Virus record (IMG/VR): IMGVR_UViG_3300022926_000094
Coordinates: 1-27,313 of that record
Origin: a virus
Direction: 5' to 3' (one strand)
Length of the DNA: 27,313 nucleotides
Part shown: one piece after another, positions 21,736 through 27,313 of the stretch
How positions within the stretch are numbered: the first letter of the stretch is position 1
Layout of the letters: each line of letters begins with the position of its first letter
Notes under the pieces: generated by a model
Databases searched by the model: none
The model's input: only the letters and a program-made list of their open reading frames with translations
Told to the model about the DNA's origin: nothing
Position numbers and translations under genes: made by a program

Positions 21736-24700
21736 GTGGCAGATCAAGTACTACCTATTAATCAGTTAGATCAAGCCGGTGTTATTTTAGATACGCCACC
21801 CGTTGCTCTACCCCCTAATTCTTTTTCTAATGTACGTAATATTAGATTTAAAGATGGGGCAATTAAAAAAATGGAAGGGGAAGTTAATATCTTCCCTAAC
21901 ATTTTTGATGATTCTAATAATCTTATTAACAGTGTATCTGCTAATTTTGATGGTTCAATTATTAAATATTTTCTTTGGTGGGATAATCCTAATTTAGCAA
22001 ATGTTAATAAAGGATATTATTTAATTATCGCAGAAGAAGAAAGATTAGTTTCTGATAATTCTATTCCTCCTCAAGGAAATACAAATCCAACACACCAAAA
22101 AGATATTGCTTATCTTGTAAATGTAAATGGATCTACTAAAGTACAAAAAGGAATATTTCAACCAACTGAGATTGGTAATTGGCAACATACTTTTTTCCAA
22201 GGTGGTTTTTGTTTAATTATTAATAACGGTTTAGACAAACCTAATTATATATTAGATGATAACAACAATACAAATATTAATAATATTCCAAACTTTGCAG
22301 AGCTTCCCGGATGGGATTCTTATAAAGTAAATCAAATATACCTACAAGATACATTTAATTCTAACACAGATTCTTTTATTTTTGATTTAGGAAAGAAAGT
22401 AAACTTTGCTTTAGAATATATCGAAATAGTAGACTATGATAGTCAAACTGAATCATATACAACATTTACTGCTGCTGGTGTAGATGGTGATGGTGATGCA
22501 GCTAATAGTGTAAACTATGATGCTCCCGATTACAGTACCTTTACAGGTGATCCTACAGTAGGATTTTTAACTAATGATCAATATGAAATTTATTTTGACT
22601 CAACAACAAACAGTCACATTGTATTCTTACCTTCTAATTTAGATCATGGTTCTCACACAGATAAACTAACTATTAGTATTCGTTCTCGTGATGAAGTATT
22701 TGTACGTTGTGGTGTTATTAGATCATTTGGAGATTTTTTAGTAGCAGGTAATCTTGTTGAAAGAGACGGAGAAGATTTAGCAACTAGTTTAATTGTACGA
22801 AATCTTAATGGTGTTGTTAGAACATCAGATGCAGCTGCTCCCGGTGCTGTACCTAATAACTGGAATCCTTTTGCTGCTGGGGTATCTACTGCTGATGAAT
22901 TTGTATTAGCAGAAACTGGTATTATTCAAGATATGAAAGAAATGCAAGGTAACTTGTATATTTATTCTAATAGTTCTATCAGTGTAATGAGGTTAACTGG
23001 AAATACTTCTGTACCTTTATCTGTTTCTCCTGTTAGTAGATCTTATGGTTGTCAAACTACTGATGCAGTAATTTCTTATGATGGTCGTCATTTTGTTGTA
23101 GGCTCTCAAGATATTTATGTATTTGAAGGACATCCGGGTTCTATCAAATCTGTTAGTGATAAAAGAGTAAGAAGATACTTTTTTGATAATTTAAATCCCT
23201 TACATGCTACTAATTTATTTTGTGTTAAATACACTCAAAGAGATGAAATATGGATTTGTTATCCTACAGTAGACTCTACTACAGGTGAATGTAATGAAGC
23301 TTTAATCTGGAATTATCGCTCTAACACTTGGACTATAAGAGATTTAAGAGGAGTAATTTCAGGAAGTATTGGACCTGTTCCGGGCGGTGGTTTACCAAAC
23401 ACTCAAATTGATGTAGATAATATATCAGGTGATAATGGTGTTATTCAGTTAGGTACTGTTGAAATAAGAACAATAGGTATTGATAATACTCAATCTATTA
23501 ATCCAGATATTGAATTTTATACTGGTGGATTAAGTGATTTTATTTATGGAACTGGACGTAACGGTAATACATCTAGAGTAGAAGTAAATAACGATAGGCC
23601 AATGTATGAAGTTAGAGTTTACCCTACTTTAACTCTAACTGGTCCAGAAAATATTTCTGAATCTTTTACTATAACTAATCCTAATGCAGATATTAATACA
23701 GATGAAGTTACAGCAGAACAAATTTTTACTCAGTTAGTAACTAAAATTTCTGAACAAACAGGTTGGGGGACAAACTTACCCTCTGAGTATACTCAATTAG
23801 TTGATACAAGTACTAATCGTATTATTGCAGCTGAAGATGATACAAACATTAGTAAATATAGAGCTGTAGATAATTCTGCATTTAATATAAGTTTAGATAT
23901 TTCTAATAGTAATATTCCAAATATCAGCTCTTTAGATTTAGATTTTCAAGATAGCATAAACACTTCAAGTGTACATGGTATTATAAAAGATAGTTCTAAT
24001 GATTACCGTGGTCAAGAAGTTTTAAAAGCTACTCCTACTTATTTAGGTTTAGAAATTAGAGATTTTAATTCTCCGGGAAATACTCAATTAATTATACTAC
24101 AAGCAGGTGATACTGGAACATATGATTTTTCAGACCATACAGGAATTAATGGAGAAACATTAACAGCAGAAGAAGCCGCTACTAAATGGATTTCTGAATT
24201 AAATATTGCTACCCCTAATTTAAAAATTGTAGATAGAGGTACAGCAGGAGAGTTTGATATTCAACCTGCTAACTTTTCAGATTTTGCAGATTTTGTTATT
24301 GATGTTCGTGTTAATAATAATCAAGAAAATGCAGATTGGATTTGGGAAAAATATCAAGATGCTATATCAGGAACAATAGGTTTAAATAGTAATAGCGCAA
24401 CGTTATTTATAAACGATGGAGACACTTCCCTAAGAGTTGCTTCTAACTCTCCTACTGTTGCAGGTACTTTAGATGATCAAATAAACATTGATCCTTTAAG
24501 AGCTCCTAGTAGAACAGAAACAGAAACTACAGCTACAATGTCTATTACTAAAACAGAAAATAATGTTTTTGATTTAGATAGGCCTTGGGCAACAGACGAA
24601 GTTAACCCTAACTTAGAGTTTCCTCTTTTTGCATCTAAAGCTTTTGTAGTAGATAGTAATGGTCTTAATCAATATAATATGAATAAAATTGTTGCAGCCG

Positions 24701-25233
24701 ATATAGGTTGGTCTATTCCTGCATTCAATTATATTCCTAGAACAGAAACAGAAAATTCAGTTCAATTTAAAAATATTATTACTAATAACGATGAGCCTGT
24801 TCCTTATGAATCTTTCTTTGAAAGAAAACAATTAGCTGTTTCTCCAGAGTTTGATACAGAAACAATTAGAAAAATTGCTTTATGGGCAGATGGTCAATAT
24901 ATTCCTTACGTTAATTCTCCAAACAATTTTAATAGATTACAAATTAGAATGTTAGGAACAGATAATCCTGGAAAAAATGTTGACTTAACTACTTTAACAA
25001 ATACTAATACTAAGTATAACAATTTCTTTGTAAGTGAAGATTATAAAGTAGACATTAAAGCTAATGGAAGATTTTTAAATTATCGTATTTCAGATGTTAT
25101 ATTAGATGAAAATAATAATGAATTAGAATTAACTTCTAATGTAGATAGTGATAATTCTGTAATTTATAATCAAATAAGTGAATGGCGTATTAGTGGTATG
25201 CAACCAGAAATTTCTAAAGGAGGTGCTAGATAA
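21736..25233 (+). CDS. Tail nozzle protein (P22 gp10 / tubular B-like)
   Basis: The product is 1165 aa with a GTG start six bases after AAGGAG; an out-of-frame ATG overlaps it. The N-terminus (LPINQLDQAGVILDTPPVAL, then SFSNVRNIRFKDGAIKKMEG) is characteristic of nozzle or 'stabilisation' proteins of SU10/P22-like podoviruses, which close the short tail below the adaptor. The segments FVRCGVIRSFGDFLVAGNLV, DMKEMQGNLYIYSNSSISVM, YDGRHFVVGSQDIYVFEG and EIWICYP/ALIWNYRSNTWTIRD (about 330-540) look like propeller blades. Residues about 560-960 are a long, Asn/Asp/Thr-rich, beta-type region with two similar EITNP/TAEEAATKW-style units, larger than I expect for the family. The C-terminal part (about 1000-1165) returns to a propeller-like pattern. 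Confidence 0.8.
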   Translation: MADQVLPINQLDQAGVILDTPPVALPPNSFSNVRNIRFKDGAIKKMEGEVNIFPNIFDDSNNLINSVSANFDGSIIKYFLWWDNPNLANVNKGYYLIIAEEERLVSDNSIPPQGNTNPTHQKDIAYLVNVNGSTKVQKGIFQPTEIGNWQHTFFQGGFCLIINNGLDKPNYILDDNNNTNINNIPNFAELPGWDSYKVNQIYLQDTFNSNTDSFIFDLGKKVNFALEYIEIVDYDSQTESYTTFTAAGVDGDGDAANSVNYDAPDYSTFTGDPTVGFLTNDQYEIYFDSTTNSHIVFLPSNLDHGSHTDKLTISIRSRDEVFVRCGVIRSFGDFLVAGNLVERDGEDLATSLIVRNLNGVVRTSDAAAPGAVPNNWNPFAAGVSTADEFVLAETGIIQDMKEMQGNLYIYSNSSISVMRLTGNTSVPLSVSPVSRSYGCQTTDAVISYDGRHFVVGSQDIYVFEGHPGSIKSVSDKRVRRYFFDNLNPLHATNLFCVKYTQRDEIWICYPTVDSTTGECNEALIWNYRSNTWTIRDLRGVISGSIGPVPGGGLPNTQIDVDNISGDNGVIQLGTVEIRTIGIDNTQSINPDIEFYTGGLSDFIYGTGRNGNTSRVEVNNDRPMYEVRVYPTLTLTGPENISESFTITNPNADINTDEVTAEQIFTQLVTKISEQTGWGTNLPSEYTQLVDTSTNRIIAAEDDTNISKYRAVDNSAFNISLDISNSNIPNISSLDLDFQDSINTSSVHGIIKDSSNDYRGQEVLKATPTYLGLEIRDFNSPGNTQLIILQAGDTGTYDFSDHTGINGETLTAEEAATKWISELNIATPNLKIVDRGTAGEFDIQPANFSDFADFVIDVRVNNNQENADWIWEKYQDAISGTIGLNSNSATLFINDGDTSLRVASNSPTVAGTLDDQINIDPLRAPSRTETETTATMSITKTENNVFDLDRPWATDEVNPNLEFPLFASKAFVVDSNGLNQYNMNKIVAADIGWSIPAFNYIPRTETENSVQFKNIITNNDEPVPYESFFERKQLAVSPEFDTETIRKIALWADGQYIPYVNSPNNFNRLQIRMLGTDNPGKNVDLTTLTNTNTKYNNFFVSEDYKVDIKANGRFLNYRISDVILDENNNELELTSNVDSDNSVIYNQISEWRISGMQPEISKGGAR

Positions 25234-25400
25234 TGCCTATTAATCAACCTCCGATTACAGATAATCCTGTAGATGCAACTTGGAATTTAGAAGTAACTCA
25301 AACAATAAATTCTTTAGAAGAGCGTATTCGTACGCTTCTTAACGCTATTAATGATTCTATAGATTTAGATGATTTAAAAACAAAAATAGAAAGGATATAG
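25233..25400 (+). CDS. Small helical protein, 55 aa
   Basis: The ATG at 25233 overlaps the nozzle stop (TAATG), with AAAGGAGG about eight bases upstream. The frame runs 55 codons to TAG at 25400. The product starts MPINQPPITDNPVDATWNLE and continues as a coiled-coil-like helix (VTQTINSLEERIRTLLNAIN, then DSIDLDDLKTKIERI). The size and helical character suit a small trimeric virion part, for example a tail plug or fibre anchor; that is a guess. The ribosome site and overlap make it a confident gene. Confidence 0.7.
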   Translation: MPINQPPITDNPVDATWNLEVTQTINSLEERIRTLLNAINDSIDLDDLKTKIERI

Positions 25401-25410
25401 GAGATCTTAG

Positions 25411-25845
25411 ATGTCTATTAATTCTAAATCTAAAGCAACTGTTGATGGGCTACTTACTAATTCAGATACCACAGAATCTAATTTTAAAGAAGGATTAGAA
25501 GATGTAACTACTGAAGTTAATTCTTTAAATGAATTTACACAAGGTCCATTTTCTAGTTCTTTAGCCTCAGAAGATTTATCAATAGATTTAAGTACAGGAA
25601 ATAATTTTTCATTATCTATTAGTAGTAATGGTGATTTAACTTTTTCTAATATTACTGCTGGTCAATCTGGAAATATTTATTTAAATAATACTAACGGTTC
25701 TACAATTAGTAAAGGCACAGGTATTAAAGCAAATGATGCTGATTTTACAACTATAACTAATCAAGGGGAATATTGGCTATCTTATTTTGCTTATGATAGT
25801 AGTAATGTTTTAGTTATATCTAGTGCTGTTTTAACAGGGACTTAG
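25411..25845 (+). CDS. Small fibre-like protein, 144 aa, paralogue of the protein at 15077-15496
   Basis: The product is 144 aa. The N-terminal 50 residues are helical (KATVDGLLTNSDTTESNFKE, then GLEDVTTEVNSLNEFTQGPF). Residues about 55-140 form the same beta domain as in the 139-aa protein (STGNNFSLSISSNGDLTFSN, ITAGQSGNIYLNNTNG, STISKGT, then EYWLSYFAYDSSNVLVISSA). So one C-terminal module carries two different N-terminal attachments. AGGAGATCTT precedes the ATG. It probably decorates or caps part of the tail near the nozzle. Confidence 0.65.
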   Translation: MSINSKSKATVDGLLTNSDTTESNFKEGLEDVTTEVNSLNEFTQGPFSSSLASEDLSIDLSTGNNFSLSISSNGDLTFSNITAGQSGNIYLNNTNGSTISKGTGIKANDADFTTITNQGEYWLSYFAYDSSNVLVISSAVLTGT

Positions 25846-25846
25846 A

Positions 25847-26038
25847 GTGAAAGAGATGGCAACAGAAGGTACAAAAACTTTAATAGACGGCATAAGTATG
25901 GTAACCGTCATTGGTACAATAGGTGAAGTGTTGCCTCCTTTAGCAGCACTCTTCACAGTTATTTGGACCGTTATTAGAATTTATGAAACCAAAACAGTAC
26001 AGAGGATTCTAAAAAGGAAACCTCCTAATGATCTTTGA
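25847..26038 (+). CDS. Putative class II-like holin, 63 aa
   Basis: The product is 63 aa, with one long hydrophobic segment (about 16-45, VTVIGTIGEVLPPLAALFTV, then IWTVIRIY) possibly forming a hairpin around the LPP, then a basic tail (KTVQRILKRKP). This matches small holins of marine podoviruses, which accumulate in the inner membrane and trigger lysis. GTG (25847) and ATG (25856) are both possible starts; AGGGA precedes the GTG and AAAGAG the ATG. The first version begins MKEM, with one extra Lys and one extra Glu. The gene follows the fibre paralogue by one base and overlaps the next gene by 11 bases. Confidence 0.65.
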   Translation: MKEMATEGTKTLIDGISMVTVIGTIGEVLPPLAALFTVIWTVIRIYETKTVQRILKRKPPNDL

Positions 26039-26477
26039 AGCAATTGCTGCAATTAAAATCGCTAATGAAGCTATCGGTGCTATTAAAGAGTTTGCTGGTC
26101 ACATTCAATCTGTCGGAGAGATGGGACCACAACTCACTAAATTAGCAGATGCTAAAGAAGAATTAGAAAAGAAAGCCAAAGATGGCGACATGGAATGCTT
26201 CTTTGAATTAGAAAAGATTCGTAATAAAGAAGCTGAAATTAAACAAATGTTTATTTACCAAGGACGAGCAGGTCTCTGGGATGATTACTGTAAATTTATA
26301 GCTAATAGGAAACAATTAAAAGAGAATGAACGAAAACGAATTGCCGATAAGAAAGCCCGTAGAGCTAAACAAATTAAAGACTGGAGTATTGGTATCGCTG
26401 TTACCGTGGCCACCCTTTCTGCTATTGGCATATGCGGTTATTTCCTTTATTGGCTCATAAGTGTAAAAGGAAAATAG
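26028..26477 (+). CDS. Membrane-anchored helical protein, 149 aa
   Basis: The product has an amphipathic N-terminus (MIFEAIAAIKIANEAIGAIK), coiled-coil-like charged helices at about 35-70 and 90-117 (the latter very basic, NERKRIADKKARRAKQIKD), and one C-terminal membrane helix at about 121-144 followed by KGK. The domain therefore likely faces the cytoplasm with a C-terminal anchor. It overlaps the holin-like gene by 11 bases and has AAGGAAA upstream. Its place in the membrane cassette suggests a role with lysis, but it lacks the N-terminal anchor expected of an inner-membrane spanin. Small virion or internal core protein is an alternative. Confidence 0.6.
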   Translation: MIFEAIAAIKIANEAIGAIKEFAGHIQSVGEMGPQLTKLADAKEELEKKAKDGDMECFFELEKIRNKEAEIKQMFIYQGRAGLWDDYCKFIANRKQLKENERKRIADKKARRAKQIKDWSIGIAVTVATLSAIGICGYFLYWLISVKGK

Positions 26478-26478
26478 T

Positions 26479-26661
26479 ATGTGGCTACTTTTCGCAATAC
26501 TAATTCAAAGCGATGGGTACGCTGTTTATCCTCAAGGTCCATTTATGACAATGGATGAATGCTTTGAAGCTCGTGAATACTTTTTAGCAACAGCACCAGA
26601 GCCTAAGATTAATTATGAAGCAGTATGTATACAAACTGATGTTACAGGAAATAAAACGTGA
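26479..26661 (+). CDS. Small protein with hydrophobic N-terminus and two cysteines, 60 aa
   Basis: The product starts MWLLFAILIQSDGYAVYPQG, a short hydrophobic start that could be a weak export signal. It has two cysteines (C28 in MTMDECFEAREYF and C50 in YEAVCIQTD) that could form a disulfide if exported. The stop overlaps the GTG of the next gene. AAAAGGAAAA lies about eight bases before the ATG. I do not recognise the family with confidence; short proteins with the DECFEARE-type motif appear in marine phage lysis regions, as I recall. Confidence 0.55.
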   Translation: MWLLFAILIQSDGYAVYPQGPFMTMDECFEAREYFLATAPEPKINYEAVCIQTDVTGNKT

Positions 26662-26972
26662 CAGACATAGAAGCATATGACCTTAACGGTGATGGAAAGA
26701 TTGATCAAGAAGAGCGTAATATTATGCTTGAAGATCGTAGGCGTAAAATGGAAGATGCTGACGCTCAACGTGACAGCATTAGGAAGATGGCTTGGTTCGC
26801 ACTCTTTGGTCTTCTTTTGTATCCTTTTGGGATATTCCTTGCTGATCTTTTTGGTATGGATACAGCAGCTCAGTTAATTGCTGACATCGCTCCTACGTAC
26901 TTCGCATCAATTGCAGTCCTCGTGTCTGCCTTCTTCGGCGCCTCAGCATTGCAGGGTAAGAAAGATGCTTAA
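26658..26972 (+). CDS. EF-hand protein with two membrane helices, 104 aa
   Basis: The GTG start lies in the stop of the 60-aa gene; the upstream AGGAAATAAAAC gives a usable ribosome site. Residues 8-19, DLNGDGKIDQEE, form a complete EF-hand loop (D8, N10, D12, backbone of 14, D16, E19), so calcium binding is likely. A highly charged helix follows (ERNIMLEDRRRKMEDADAQR, about 19-38), then two hydrophobic helices at about 44-64 and 76-98. The C-terminal end is GKKDA. The layout suggests a membrane protein with a calcium-responsive cytoplasmic or periplasmic N-terminus. Its end overlaps the next gene by eight bases. Calcium dependence is inferred from the motif alone. Confidence 0.7.
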   Translation: MTDIEAYDLNGDGKIDQEERNIMLEDRRRKMEDADAQRDSIRKMAWFALFGLLLYPFGIFLADLFGMDTAAQLIADIAPTYFASIAVLVSAFFGASALQGKKDA

Positions 26973-27313
26973 CTTATTAATTGGTCCAGCGATGGATCTT
27001 GCTAAAGACTTTATTAAAGGTAAGGCAGACGAAAAGAAAGCTATTCAAGAGCGTAAGATAAGTGCTATTCAAAATGATGCTGACTGGGAAGCTAAGATGG
27101 CTGACGCCACTAAGGATTCTTGGAAGGATGAGTTTTGGAGTATTGTACTAGCATTACCTATTGTAGCTATTGCTTATAGTGTAGCCATAGATGATGTATC
27201 TATTATTGATCGTGTTAAACAAGGATTTGAAGTTTTAAATACTTTACCTGAATGGTATCAGTATTTATTATTCATTGCAGTATCAGCTAGTTTTGGACTT
27301 AAATCCGCAGATA
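26965..27313 (+). CDS. Three-helix holin-like protein, partial (runs off right edge)
   Basis: The ATG at 26965 lies within the last codons of the EF-hand gene. The visible 116 residues begin MLNLLIGPAMDLAKDFIKGK, followed by a charged helix (about 20-52, ERKISAIQNDADWEAKMADA), a hydrophobic helix at 55-73 (DEFWSIVLALPIVAIAYSVA), a loop (IDDVSIIDRVKQGFEVLNTL) and a second helix at about 98-112 (YQYLLFIAVSASFGLKSAD). This pattern matches the '3TM' holin family known from gene-transfer-agent release and many marine phages. The end of the protein is outside the window. It would be the second holin candidate in the cassette. Confidence 0.7.
   Translation, partial: MLNLLIGPAMDLAKDFIKGKADEKKAIQERKISAIQNDADWEAKMADATKDSWKDEFWSIVLALPIVAIAYSVAIDDVSIIDRVKQGFEVLNTLPEWYQYLLFIAVSASFGLKSAD

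Noticed and set aside
1-27313. CRISPR array, insertion sequence or integration site
   Set aside because: No regularly spaced identical repeats, transposase motifs, terminal inverted repeats, integrase or tRNA end were found.

Overview
The window is part of an AT-rich genome of a tailed phage with a short, podovirus-type tail. The portal is P22-like, the capsid protein is of the SU10/DUF5309 type, there is an SU10/P22-like adaptor and a beta-rich tail-nozzle protein, and I see no tape measure, tail-tube or sheath genes. The tail-fibre domains (an Mtd-type N-terminus, LamG-like and SPRY-like sandwiches, and repeats familiar from marine phage fibres) and the small membrane genes at the right end resemble those of marine phages. 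The host cannot be read from the sequence. No integrase, repressor, attachment site, polymerase or endolysin is in the window.

Left arm, 1-2007, minus strand: a leftward run of small genes, probably an accessory or early region. From the right these are a 57-aa two-helix membrane protein (1834-2007), a 114-aa unknown (1370-1714), two very small overlapping membrane-peptide ORFs (1171-1298), a 67-aa unknown (954-1157), a 162-aa unknown (306-794), a four-cysteine protein (113-313) and a gene leaving the left edge. Most have good Shine-Dalgarno sites. Three GC-rich spacers between them can fold into hairpins. A divergent intergenic region (2008-2187) separates this arm from the rightward genes.

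Packaging and head, 2188-9466, plus strand: large terminase, a possible small terminase, a proline-rich 53-aa protein, portal, two small unknowns, a scaffold-like acidic protein and the major capsid protein. Genes are tightly packed and several share stop and start bases. A strong Rho-independent terminator follows the capsid gene.

Neck and tail, 9533-25400: two small conserved-looking proteins, the adaptor, then a block of fibre or receptor-binding genes (11053-21197), a fibre-chaperone-like gene (21211-21720), the large nozzle protein (21736-25233) and a 55-aa protein. The fibre block shows duplicated modules, shuffled domain order and changes in base composition inside genes, as expected where host-range determinants are exchanged.

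Right end, 25411-27313: a paralogue of the small fibre protein at 15077-15496, then five overlapping or abutting genes for small membrane proteins. They include a class II-like holin, a protein with a canonical EF-hand loop followed by two helices, and a three-helix-holin-like protein cut by the window edge. This looks like a lysis or membrane cassette. All functional names come from motif and pattern recognition; no database search was run.
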